The translations under genes and the position numbers were made by a program. The notes below the pieces were generated by a model that worked only from the letters and a program-made list of their open reading frames with translations, was not told the DNA's origin and did no database searches. A stretch of 64,000 bases of DNA, taken from positions 62,001 to 126,000 of the forward strand of contig NZ_JAVHLD010000006.1 in the NCBI RefSeq assembly GCF_031082295.1. The letters are read 5' to 3'. This DNA is from Humidesulfovibrio sp. (GTDB lineage Bacteria; Desulfobacterota; Desulfovibrionia; Desulfovibrionales; Desulfovibrionaceae). This document shows, piece after piece, positions 18,617-26,821 of the stretch (the stretch's first letter is position 1; each line of letters opens with the position of its first letter).

Positions 18617-21172
18617 CTACAGTCGCCGCAGCAGGGCGCGCGTCCACAGGGCGACGGCTACGCCGATGAGCGGGATGGTGTAGAGGGCGTAGTGCAGGGA
18701 CTCGTACTGGGGGTTGGCGGGCTGGTAGCGGCGCAGGATGAACAGGGCGAAGCCCAGCGCCCAGATGCCCGCGGTGGCCAGCCCGGTGAGGGCCAGACGC
18801 CAGTCAGGGCAGAGGACGGCGGCGTTGCGGGGCAGCTCCGGGGCCTCGGGCAGGGGCAGCAGGTCCTGGCGCCTGTTTGCCAGCACTCCGCTGAACATGA
18901 GCGCCACGCCAAGGCCGGAGAGGATGTGCAGTTGCCAGATGAGGGCGGAGCTGAAGGTCAGCTCCGCGCGGAAGGGTCCGGGCTTGTCGACCAGCACGGC
19001 CTGGAAGGCGTGGTCCGCGCGCAGCAGCGGGGCCTTGGCGCCGTTGACGGTGGCGGTCCAGCGCGGGTCGAAGTTGTTGGCCACCAGGAGCAGCGCGGGG
19101 CCGTTCGCCTGGCCGGAGAACACCAGCCTGTCCGGCGACCAGTATTCCAGGCGCGGCGGGCTCGCGGCAGCGGCTGCGGGCATGTGCTCCAGCAGGGGGA
19201 GGAGTTCGGCGGGAACGTCGGAGCGTTGCAGGAAGACCTTCTGCAGCACGCCCTCGGCGGGTTCCTGGCTGAGCAGGCGCAGCACGTCCTCGGCACTGTC
19301 CGCAAGCACGGCGCTCCCGGCGAGCAGCCCCAGGCCGGGCGCGTCGCTCAGGGCGTAGTCGTAAAGCGGCATGCTGTAGAGCCCGCGCAGCACTCCCAGG
19401 CCGAGGAGCCCGCCGGTGCGGCCCGGGTCGATGGCCGGGGCCGCGGCGAAGGCTTCCATGCCCGCCAAGGGCGTCGTCGAGATCAGGTGCGTGACGCCCA
19501 TGAGGCGCAAGAGGCCGAAGTTGTAGTCTGCCGCGCTGCGGGGCCGGTCCGGCTTCAGGGCCAGGGGCCGTTCGTCGTGGTCCCCCTGGTTGCGGGACAG
19601 GTAGTTCTGCCGCCACTCGCGGGCAAAGTTGGCCGCGAGGGCCGGGTTCTTGAATTGCGGCCGGATGGCCTCTGTGACGACCCGTTTGTAGTGCTTGTCG
19701 AAGAGCGCGTTCTTGCCGCCGAGTGTGTCGAGGCCGTAGGCCTGCAACAGGGCCGGGTGCACGTCCACGGCGGCCACGCGGAAGGGCTGGCGCGTCGACT
19801 CGAGCCCCAGGCGGGCCAGGCTGGGATGGGCCTCATAGCCCCGCGCATAGGGCACGAAGACTCCGGCTGCCATGCTCTGCTGGCGTGTGAACATGCCGAG
19901 GCTCGCCAGGCCCGCGGCCAGGAGCAGCGGAGCCAGGCGCAACAGCCGCCCAGAGTCCCCGGGGCGACGGCGCAGCAGTAGCAGCAGGCCCAGGCAGGCC
20001 GCCAGCAGGAACTGGTTGCGCAGCACAACGTTCGAGGAGCCGAACAGCGTCAGGGCCACGGCGCAGGCCCCGAAAAACTTCCAGGGCAAAGGGTGCTCGG
20101 ACTGACGGTGGTGCTCCAGCACCACGGCGGCAAGGGCGCAGGACAGCGCGCCCGAGGCCGAAACGAAGAGGAAGAGGTCCATTTTTGCCAGGAGGGTGTT
20201 GGCGAACAGCCCCTTCATGTCGCTGGAGAAAAGCCCGGAGATGAGCAACGTGGCCGCGAACATGGCCAGCATGGCCTTGACCTTGCGCTGTCGCAGAAGC
20301 CCCAGGCTCAGCAGGAGCAGCGGCAGCATGGTCTGGTCTGTGAGCCGTCCGTGAAGGAACCGGGCCAGGTCCTTCAGGGCGGCGGCCAGGCCAGGGTAGT
20401 GGAAGGCCCAGTCGCGCTGGGCGAAGGGTATGTACAGAAACAGGCTGACGATGGACGGCGCGAAAAGCAGCACGTAGCCGGTCCAGACCGCGAAGACCAT
20501 GGCCACCTGCCGCCGGAAGTGGGGCAGGTTCTGCCCCAGGAAGAGCACAAAGGCCAGGTGGAGCACGGGGAAATGGGGCAGCGTCAGCACCGGGTAGGAG
20601 AACAGCGAAACGAGTAAAATGCCCAGGGCGGCGACGATCCGTTTTCTGCGCGGCAGGTCGGGCCGGGCCAGGTCCGAGGTCCAGGCGAAGACGGCCGGAA
20701 AGGCGTAACTGAACACGAAGTGCACGTTGCCGCTGACCCAGGCAAGGGAGAAGACCACGGCGCAGAACAGGCGCACCGGCCGGGAGGGATTGATCAGCAG
20801 GCGCAGCAGGCGCAGCATGCCGTACCCGGCCAGGATCATTTGCCCCATGTTCCACGCGAGCGACAAGAGCCAGATGGGCATGAGCCCGGACAGGAACACG
20901 GCGGGGTTGTAGGGCGGGTGCTGTCCCACAAAGGCAGGCGCGCCAGCGGCGTGGAAGGGGTACCAGCTGAAGAGCCCGAACTCGCGCCAGAGCCGGAACA
21001 TGTTCTGGAAATGCGCGAAGTGGACCTCCATGGTGTCGTAGAAGTCCACGAAGGCGTAGGGGCCGAGCAGGATCTTGTCGAGGTAGCAGAGCGCCACCAG
21101 GGCCAGCAGCAACCACACCTCGCGGGCGTCGGCGCGAGTGTCGTGGAGTGAAGGCTCATGGCCGTGGCTCAT
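18617..21172 (-). CDS. Large polytopic membrane protein, YfhO-like, paralog of 47595-50186
   Basis: An 851-aa protein with about 12-14 hydrophobic segments and a roughly 300-residue soluble portion (about 440-750), in the general layout of YfhO-type membrane glycosyltransferases. It shares many blocks with the 863-aa protein at 47595: LGPYAFVDFYD against LGPYALVRFHD, FVGQHPPYNP against FVGQKPPYDP, GVTHLIS against NVTHLIS, and ADHAFQAV against ANMAFQAV. A role in sugar or lipid-sugar transfer at the membrane is inferred from its place at the edge of a polysaccharide island. I saw no simple DxD motif of the soluble type. Confidence 0.82.
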   Translation of the reverse strand: MSHGHEPSLHDTRADAREVWLLLALVALCYLDKILLGPYAFVDFYDTMEVHFAHFQNMFRLWREFGLFSWYPFHAAGAPAFVGQHPPYNPAVFLSGLMPIWLLSLAWNMGQMILAGYGMLRLLRLLINPSRPVRLFCAVVFSLAWVSGNVHFVFSYAFPAVFAWTSDLARPDLPRRKRIVAALGILLVSLFSYPVLTLPHFPVLHLAFVLFLGQNLPHFRRQVAMVFAVWTGYVLLFAPSIVSLFLYIPFAQRDWAFHYPGLAAALKDLARFLHGRLTDQTMLPLLLLSLGLLRQRKVKAMLAMFAATLLISGLFSSDMKGLFANTLLAKMDLFLFVSASGALSCALAAVVLEHHRQSEHPLPWKFFGACAVALTLFGSSNVVLRNQFLLAACLGLLLLLRRRPGDSGRLLRLAPLLLAAGLASLGMFTRQQSMAAGVFVPYARGYEAHPSLARLGLESTRQPFRVAAVDVHPALLQAYGLDTLGGKNALFDKHYKRVVTEAIRPQFKNPALAANFAREWRQNYLSRNQGDHDERPLALKPDRPRSAADYNFGLLRLMGVTHLISTTPLAGMEAFAAAPAIDPGRTGGLLGLGVLRGLYSMPLYDYALSDAPGLGLLAGSAVLADSAEDVLRLLSQEPAEGVLQKVFLQRSDVPAELLPLLEHMPAAAAASPPRLEYWSPDRLVFSGQANGPALLLVANNFDPRWTATVNGAKAPLLRADHAFQAVLVDKPGPFRAELTFSSALIWQLHILSGLGVALMFSGVLANRRQDLLPLPEAPELPRNAAVLCPDWRLALTGLATAGIWALGFALFILRRYQPANPQYESLHYALYTIPLIGVAVALWTRALLRRL

Positions 21173-21300
21173 GGATGGTCCTTATGGGGAAAGTGTTTTT
21201 GGTAATGCGCAAGGCGTTCAAGAGCAGATAGGATAGTCTGCATTCCGGCAGACGGCAAGGGCAGCAATACGCTAGAATGCCAACGCTTGGGAATGTGCGA

Positions 21301-21330
21301 TTGACAGTCCCACATGGCGTTCGGTAAGAA
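21301..21330 (+). promoter_or_regulatory. Candidate promoter for the CDP-sugar genes
   Basis: TTGACA (21301-21306) is a full -35 match. A weak -10 (TAAGAA, 21325-21330) follows after 18 nt. It lies in the 289-bp divergent gap between the membrane-protein gene and the CDP-glucose dehydratase gene. Confidence 0.35.
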
Positions 21331-21461
21331 AATGCGGTACATTGTCGGGGTGGCCGTGACGAGAGGCGCAATCTCGCAGTGCCTCATCCATCGCCGAGGA
21401 AGCTGCCGCAGGGGCTCTGTCCGCTTGGCGAGGCATGACGAAAGCATTGCCCGGAGGGCGC

Positions 21462-22568
21462 ATGCAGGACGAATTCTTTCAGGGCCGCAAGGTCCTGATC
21501 ACCGGCCATACCGGGTTCAAGGGCGCGTGGCTTTGCCACCTGCTGGGGCAGCTTGGCGCGCATGTTCTGGGCTATTCCCTGGACCCGCCGAGCCATCCCA
21601 GCCTGTTCGGGCTCTCCGGGCTCGACGCCGACCCGCCCAAGACCCAGGCAAACCTGCACGCCGACGTCCTCGACCTGCCCCGGCTGGCCAAGGCCGTGGC
21701 CGAGTTCTCGCCCGAGATAGTCATCCACATGGCCGCGCAGTCCCTGGTGCGGCCCTCCTACGCCGACCCCGCAGGCACCTTCGCCGTCAACGTGCAGGGC
21801 ACTGTGAACGTGCTGGAGGCCTGCCGCCTAGCCCCCGCGCCAGAGGGAAAGAATCGCGCCATCGTGGTTGTCACCAGCGACAAATGCTACGAGAACCGCG
21901 AGTGGGTGCACGGCTACCGCGAGACCGACCCCATGGGCGGGCACGACCCGTATTCCGCCAGCAAGGGCTGCGCCGAGCTCGCCAGCACGGCCTTCGCCCG
22001 GTCCTTTTTTCCGGCGCAAGCGCATTCCGCGCACCGCACAGCGCTGGCCACCGCCCGCGCGGGCAACGTCATCGGCGGAGGCGACTTCGCCACCGACCGC
22101 CTGGTGCCGGACATGGTCCGCGCCTTCGCCAAGGCCGAGCCAGTGCGCATCCGCCGGCCCGAAGCCGTGCGCCCCTGGCAGCACGTGTTGGAGCCGCTCT
22201 CCGGCTACCTGCTCCTGGCGCGCAGGCTCATCGAATCCGGCCCGGCCTTTGCCGGGGGCTGGAACTTCGGGCCAAGCCCGGACGACATCCGCAGCGTGGG
22301 CCAGGTGGCCGAGCGCTTCGCCAGGCTCTGGGGCGACGACGCCCGCCTGGACCTGGATAAGGGCGAACACCCTCACGAGGCCGGGCTGCTGGTGCTCGAC
22401 TGCGCCAAGGCCCGCACCCTGCTCGGCTGGCAGCCGCGCCTGGGGCTGGACGAAGCCCTGCTCTGGACCTGCGGCTGGTACCACGCCTGGGCCAGCGGCG
22501 ACCACGACCTGCGAGAGCTGGTGCGCGCCCGGGTGCGCGAGTTCCTGGCCAAGCCCAGGGGACTGTAG
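21462..22568 (+). CDS. rfbG: CDP-glucose 4,6-dehydratase
   Basis: A short-chain dehydrogenase/reductase-type enzyme that converts CDP-glucose to CDP-4-keto-6-deoxyglucose using bound NAD. The nucleotide-binding motif is GHTGFKG at the N-terminus (the RfbG form of GxxGxxG), and the catalytic tyrosine/lysine are in YSASK. TSDKCYENREW and the ending DEALLWTCGWY are typical of this enzyme rather than of dTDP-glucose dehydratase. I prefer ATG 21462, preceded by GGAGG, over ATG 21435. It heads a three-gene run with an epimerase and a C-methyltransferase. The cytidylyltransferase that feeds it is at 51396. Confidence 0.93.
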   Translation: MQDEFFQGRKVLITGHTGFKGAWLCHLLGQLGAHVLGYSLDPPSHPSLFGLSGLDADPPKTQANLHADVLDLPRLAKAVAEFSPEIVIHMAAQSLVRPSYADPAGTFAVNVQGTVNVLEACRLAPAPEGKNRAIVVVTSDKCYENREWVHGYRETDPMGGHDPYSASKGCAELASTAFARSFFPAQAHSAHRTALATARAGNVIGGGDFATDRLVPDMVRAFAKAEPVRIRRPEAVRPWQHVLEPLSGYLLLARRLIESGPAFAGGWNFGPSPDDIRSVGQVAERFARLWGDDARLDLDKGEHPHEAGLLVLDCAKARTLLGWQPRLGLDEALLWTCGWYHAWASGDHDLRELVRARVREFLAKPRGL

Positions 22569-22577
22569 GCGGCGGGC

Positions 22578-23138
22578 GTGGGCAAGCTGACCCTGACCCC
22601 CCTGCCGTTGCCGGGGCTGAAGCTTATCGACACGGCGGCCTTTGAGGACCACCGGGGCGCCTTCGCCCGGCTGTTCTGCGCCGCCGAGCTGACCCCCCTG
22701 GGCATGGGCGCCATCGTCCAGGTCAACCACTCCCTCACCCGTTCTCCCGGTGCGCTGCGCGGGCTGCATTTCCAGCGTCCGCCCAAGGCCGAGGCCAAGC
22801 TGGTGCGCTGCCTCCGGGGCCGCGTGCTCGATGTGGCTGTGGACCTGCGCGCGGGCTCGCCCACGTACCTCAAGTGGCACGCGGTGGAGCTCTCCGCCGC
22901 AAACCGCCGGGCCCTGTTCCTGCCGCGCGGCTTCGCCCACGGCTTCCAGACCCTGGAGGCCGACTGCGAGCTTCTGTACCTGCACGACGAATTCTACTGC
23001 CCCGAACACGAGGGCGGCCTGCGCCACGACGACCCGGCGCTCGGCATCGCCTGGCCCCTGCCCGCCGCCGACCTCTCGGCCCGCGACGCCGCGCACCCGC
23101 TGCTGACATCCGACTTCGCCCCCTTGGCGACAGACTGA
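22578..23138 (+). CDS. rfbC: NDP-4-keto-6-deoxyhexose 3,5-epimerase (RmlC family)
   Basis: A 186-aa cupin-type epimerase. HSLTRSPGALRGLHFQ contains the catalytic-region pattern of RmlC, and FLPRGFAHGFQTLE is the second family block. The start is GTG, 10 nt after the dehydratase stop. Because it follows a CDP-glucose dehydratase and not an RmlB, the substrate is probably a CDP-linked 4-keto sugar. Epimerisation at one or both of C3 and C5 cannot be decided from sequence by eye, so the rfbC symbol denotes family only. Confidence 0.88.
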   Translation: MGKLTLTPLPLPGLKLIDTAAFEDHRGAFARLFCAAELTPLGMGAIVQVNHSLTRSPGALRGLHFQRPPKAEAKLVRCLRGRVLDVAVDLRAGSPTYLKWHAVELSAANRRALFLPRGFAHGFQTLEADCELLYLHDEFYCPEHEGGLRHDDPALGIAWPLPAADLSARDAAHPLLTSDFAPLATD

Positions 23139-23148
23139 AGGAAATCCC

Positions 23149-24375
23149 ATGAACTGCCGTTTTTGCGCCACCCCGCTCTCCCAGGTCTTCCTCGACCTGG
23201 GCGCAGCACCGCCCTCCAACTCGTTCCTCGCGCCGGAGGAGCTGAACGGCCCCGAGGTCTACTACCCGCTGAAGCTCTTCGTCTGCCCCGACTGCCGCCT
23301 CGTGCAGGTGGACGAGTACAAGCGCTCCACCGAGATCTTCAGCTCCGGCTACGTGTACTTTTCGTCCTACTCCAGGACCTGGCTGGCCCACGCCAAGGCC
23401 TATGTGGAGGCCACCCTCCCGCGCCTGGGCCTCGGCCCGCGGTCCCTGGTCATGGAAATCGCCTCAAACGACGGCTACCTGCTCCAGTACGTCAAGGAAC
23501 GCGGCGTGCCCGCCCTGGGCGTCGAGCCCTCCGGCTCCACGGCCAAGGTCGCGCGCGCCAAAGGCATCGAGACCGTCGAGGACTTCTTCGGCGTGCGCCT
23601 GGCCACCGCCCTGGCCGCCCAGAAGCGCCAGGCCGACCTCATCATCGGCAACAACGTGCTGGCCCATGTGCCCGACCTGAACGACTTCGTGGGCGGCCTG
23701 GCCCTGGCGCTCAAGCCGGGCGGGCTCGTCAACATGGAGTTCCCGCACCTGTACCGCCTCGTGGAGTCCGCCCAGTTCGACACCGTCTACCACGAGCATT
23801 TCTCCTACCTGTCCCTGCTTACCGTGCGCCGCCTCTTCGCCACACACGGCCTCGTCGTGTTCGACGTCGAGAAACTGCCCACCCACGGAGGCTCCCTGCG
23901 CATCCACGCCAGGCACGCGGCAGACCCCCTGGCCGCCGAGACACAGCGCCTGCAGGACCTGCTGGCCCTGGAAACCGGCGCTGGCCTCCTCACCGACGCC
24001 TACTACCAGGGCTTCCAGCCGCGCGCCGAACGCATCAAGGCCGAACTGCTCGGCTTCCTGGCCGAACAAAAGCTCGCCGGACGCACCGTGGCCGCCTACG
24101 GCGCAGCCGCAAAGGGCAATACCCTGCTCAACTTCTGCGGCGTCAAGCCAGACCTCGTCAGCTTTGTCTGCGACTTAAGCCCACACAAGCAAGGCCTGTT
24201 CCTGCCTGGCAGCCGCATCCCCGTGCTGCCGCCCACGGCCATCGCTGAACGAAAGCCCGACTTCGTCCTCGTCCTGCCCTGGAACATCAAGGACGAAATC
24301 ATCACCCAGCTCGACGTCATCCGAACCTGGGGCGGGCGCTTCGTCATCCCCATCCCCACGCCAGAAGTCGTGTAG
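23149..24375 (+). CDS. NDP-hexose C-methyltransferase
   Basis: A SAM-dependent C-methyltransferase of the TylC3/NovU type. The N-terminal zinc-binding domain has CRFCATPL and CPDCRLVQ. The central SAM-binding strand is VMEIASNDGYLL, followed by VYHEHFSYLS, and the C-terminal nucleotide-binding-like domain contains AAYGAAAKGNTLLN. These enzymes methylate NDP-4-keto-deoxysugars, usually at C3. With the two preceding genes it should give a branched CDP-6-deoxyhexose. The 408-aa length is normal for the family. An AAGGA site lies before ATG 23149. The downstream gene is convergent. Confidence 0.92.
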   Translation: MNCRFCATPLSQVFLDLGAAPPSNSFLAPEELNGPEVYYPLKLFVCPDCRLVQVDEYKRSTEIFSSGYVYFSSYSRTWLAHAKAYVEATLPRLGLGPRSLVMEIASNDGYLLQYVKERGVPALGVEPSGSTAKVARAKGIETVEDFFGVRLATALAAQKRQADLIIGNNVLAHVPDLNDFVGGLALALKPGGLVNMEFPHLYRLVESAQFDTVYHEHFSYLSLLTVRRLFATHGLVVFDVEKLPTHGGSLRIHARHAADPLAAETQRLQDLLALETGAGLLTDAYYQGFQPRAERIKAELLGFLAEQKLAGRTVAAYGAAAKGNTLLNFCGVKPDLVSFVCDLSPHKQGLFLPGSRIPVLPPTAIAERKPDFVLVLPWNIKDEIITQLDVIRTWGGRFVIPIPTPEVV

Positions 24376-24437
24376 CGTCGAAGCTGTCGGCAGCCGCAAG
24401 ATGCACGGCGACCATGCATCGTTGCGAGTGACGCCAG

Positions 24438-24452
24438 GCCCCTCAAAGGGGC
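24438..24452. terminator. Possible hairpin in convergent gap
   Basis: GCCCC-tcaaa-GGGGC forms a short 5-bp stem in the 176-bp gap between the C-methyltransferase gene and the flippase-like gene. No T-run follows, so a role as terminator is weak. Confidence 0.25.
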
Positions 24453-24551
24453 GGAACAGTGGGATGGTCGGGGCGAGTGCTTTGGCGGGTACGAGTGCTG
24501 GTGAGCGTCCTAACGGCCAGAAGGCTTGTGGTCATATGCTTTATGTGGGGC

Positions 24552-25715
24552 TCAATCCGTAGCCATCTCGCGAAGCTCTGATGACTTGGGCGTGTCGCGC
24601 AAATACCAGGGCAGGCCAACGAGACCCAGGATGACTCCCAGGACGCGCCAGGACAAGAAGATCTCGGCTCCGCCAAGCACCGGCATGGAGTTGGCGGTGC
24701 AACTCCGCAGCGCCTGGTCAAAGGCGAACTCTCCGACACCCAGTCCGCCGCCCGGCAGGGGGAGGCTGGACGTCAAAAAGGCCAGAGGCGCGGCAAAAAA
24801 TATGTGCACGAACTCCGGCGGGTTGACCAAGGGTATGGCTTGGGCCAACCAGTAGAGCGAAAGCAGAATGAGTAGCTGCAGGAAAAGCGAAAAGACGAAC
24901 ATGGCTCCGACGGCCATGAGGTGGTCACGGTAAAGCAGGACGCTGTCGACCAGGGCCATGAGCTTGTCGCCCTGGGGCAGCCGGGAAGCCAGGCGGTGCA
25001 GCGTGCGTCCGGGCAACAGGCTGGGGGCTGCCAAGGCTGCGCACAGGGCTAGACTGAGGGCCCCGACGACCAAGTCCAGCAGGAGCTCTGAGTCTGCTCC
25101 TGGCGCCTGCCACACAACGCCTAGGGCTGCGGCGGAAAGCGCCACCCAGGCGACCAAGCCGTGTTTCCGGGTTCGCGTAAGGGCCACCAGCCCCACTATG
25201 CAGCACAGCACAAAGCCGCCAAAAATGCCCAGAACCAGCAGGGACATGTTTCTTAGCCCAGGCGCGGCCAGCACCTGTTCCGCGTTGATCAGCAGCGCCG
25301 CACAGCTGAGGGCCAAGAGAGCCACAAGACCCACCAGCCGGTCCACTAGCACGCAGGCAAGGGAGTCTGCTTTTCCGCCCCCAGCGCGTACCACGTAGAT
25401 GACCTTCACCAGATCGCCGCCCAGCCCGCCAAAGAATACGGAATTGAAAAAGTCAGCGATCATGCCGATCCGGAAGACTTCGGCAAAGGGCATGCGGATC
25501 ACCGCCGCGCGCAGAAGTACGCCGTAGCGGAAGATGGAAAGCAAATACTGCATCACAAGAGCCAGGCAGGCCCACATGAGAGGGACGAGTCCGCCCTCGC
25601 GTAGGCGGAAGTGCGCGAGGTCAAGCCGCCCGGACCAGAACAAATAGCCCAGGGCCGCCGTAACAACCCCATATTTGGCGAGGTTGATCAACGTGCTGCG
25701 GGCTCGGTCGGTCAT
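24552..25715 (-). CDS. Flippase-like membrane protein (lysylphosphatidylglycerol synthase TM family)
   Basis: A 387-aa inner-membrane protein with about eight hydrophobic segments. The motif FFNSVFFGGLGGDLVKVIY and the late block LPLPGGGLGVGEFAF are characteristic of the UPF0104/LPG_synthase_TM family. That family includes proteins annotated as flippase-like and is often found in polysaccharide loci. It starts 9 nt after the stop of the aminotransferase gene and is the last gene of a four-gene minus-strand operon with two radical SAM enzymes. Lipid-linked sugar transport is plausible but inferred. Confidence 0.87.
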   Translation of the reverse strand: MTDRARSTLINLAKYGVVTAALGYLFWSGRLDLAHFRLREGGLVPLMWACLALVMQYLLSIFRYGVLLRAAVIRMPFAEVFRIGMIADFFNSVFFGGLGGDLVKVIYVVRAGGGKADSLACVLVDRLVGLVALLALSCAALLINAEQVLAAPGLRNMSLLVLGIFGGFVLCCIVGLVALTRTRKHGLVAWVALSAAALGVVWQAPGADSELLLDLVVGALSLALCAALAAPSLLPGRTLHRLASRLPQGDKLMALVDSVLLYRDHLMAVGAMFVFSLFLQLLILLSLYWLAQAIPLVNPPEFVHIFFAAPLAFLTSSLPLPGGGLGVGEFAFDQALRSCTANSMPVLGGAEIFLSWRVLGVILGLVGLPWYLRDTPKSSELREMATD

Positions 25716-25724
25716 GCGCGCGGC

Positions 25725-26813
25725 TTAGCTCCCGTAGAATGAACGGATGGATTGGGCCACGTACTCTACCTGCTCACGACGGACCTTCTCATTGGCCGGA
25801 ATGCAAAGGATGCGTGCCTGCACGCGACGCGCGTTGTCCGTCTCTGCGCGGCAGCTTTTGTAAGGCGGCTGGTCGGGCATGAGGATGGGGTGCTGGATCT
25901 TGCACTCCACGCCGCGTTCTTCAAGGTATGCCTTGAGTTCGTCGCGGCGATCGGCCTGGATGGTATACGTGTAGTAGGAGTGGAAGAGCCCTGGCGTGGC
26001 GGGTGGCGTGTCGACTACGTCGGCAAGGAGGGCGTCGTACCAGGCCGCGCGCTCCTGGCGTGCCTGGATGATGGCTGGCACCAGAGGCAGGCGCTCCAGC
26101 AGTATGGCCGCCTGCATGGTCTCCATGCGGCCGTTGAGGCTCGGCTCGATACAGGTTTCGCGGTTGACTGTGCCGTTGTAGCGCAAGGACACCAAGCGTT
26201 CGCGCATGGCTGCGTCGTCGGTCAGGATCATTCCGGCTTCGCCGCAAGAGGCGAAGACCTTCATTGAGTTCATGCTGAAACAGGCGACGGTGCCGAAATT
26301 TCCTGCCGGACGGTCATTCAGGCGGCTGCCAAAGGATTGCGCGGCGTCTTCCACGAGCAGCAGCTTGTGTTCACTGCACAGCGCCTCGAAGGCCTCCATG
26401 CGGCAGATGCGGCCGGTGTAATGCACTGGCACGATGGCTTTGGTGCGGCTGGTGACAAGCCGGGTGGCACTGTCGGGGTCGATGTTCAGATCATCGCCGA
26501 TGTCCGCGAAGACTGGAGTGGCGCCCAGGAGGCCGATGGCGTTGGCCGTGGCGATCCAGGACAGCGAGGTGGTGATGACTTCGTCGCCGGGGCCGATTCC
26601 CAGGCCCTTCAGAGCCAGATACAGGGCCACGGTGCCGGAGCCCACCCCCACAGCGAAGCGGCGCCCGCAAGACTCGGCGACCTTGGTTTCCAGGGTCTCC
26701 ATCTCCGGGCCGTTGATGAGTCGACCATGGTCGAGCACGCGCTCAACAGCAGAAAGAAGAGCGGCCTTTTCGGCCGGGTCGGTGACTCGAAGGTCAAGAA
26801 AGGGGACATGCAT
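25725..26813 (-). CDS. DegT/DnrJ/EryC1-family sugar aminotransferase
   Basis: A PLP-dependent aminotransferase, 362 aa. The opening MHVPFLDLR is typical of the family. The conserved SGTVALYLAL, EDAAQSFG and FSMNSMKVFASCGEAGM blocks are present, the last with the Schiff-base lysine, so it is an aminotransferase and not the His-containing dehydrase form. I start it at ATG 26813; the longer ORF-track start overlaps the upstream gene. It sits 8 nt after the B12-radical SAM gene. The likely product is an amino sugar for the surface polysaccharide, with the acceptor keto-sugar unknown. Confidence 0.9.
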   Translation of the reverse strand: MHVPFLDLRVTDPAEKAALLSAVERVLDHGRLINGPEMETLETKVAESCGRRFAVGVGSGTVALYLALKGLGIGPGDEVITTSLSWIATANAIGLLGATPVFADIGDDLNIDPDSATRLVTSRTKAIVPVHYTGRICRMEAFEALCSEHKLLLVEDAAQSFGSRLNDRPAGNFGTVACFSMNSMKVFASCGEAGMILTDDAAMRERLVSLRYNGTVNRETCIEPSLNGRMETMQAAILLERLPLVPAIIQARQERAAWYDALLADVVDTPPATPGLFHSYYTYTIQADRRDELKAYLEERGVECKIQHPILMPDQPPYKSCRAETDNARRVQARILCIPANEKVRREQVEYVAQSIRSFYGS

Positions 26814-26821
26814 GGGTGAAC

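Noticed and set aside
25725-26813. CDP-4-keto-6-deoxyglucose 3-dehydrase (E1/DdhC) for the DegT genes
   Set aside because: E1 has His in place of the PLP lysine. Both DegT proteins here keep Lys in the SxxK region, so they are aminotransferases.
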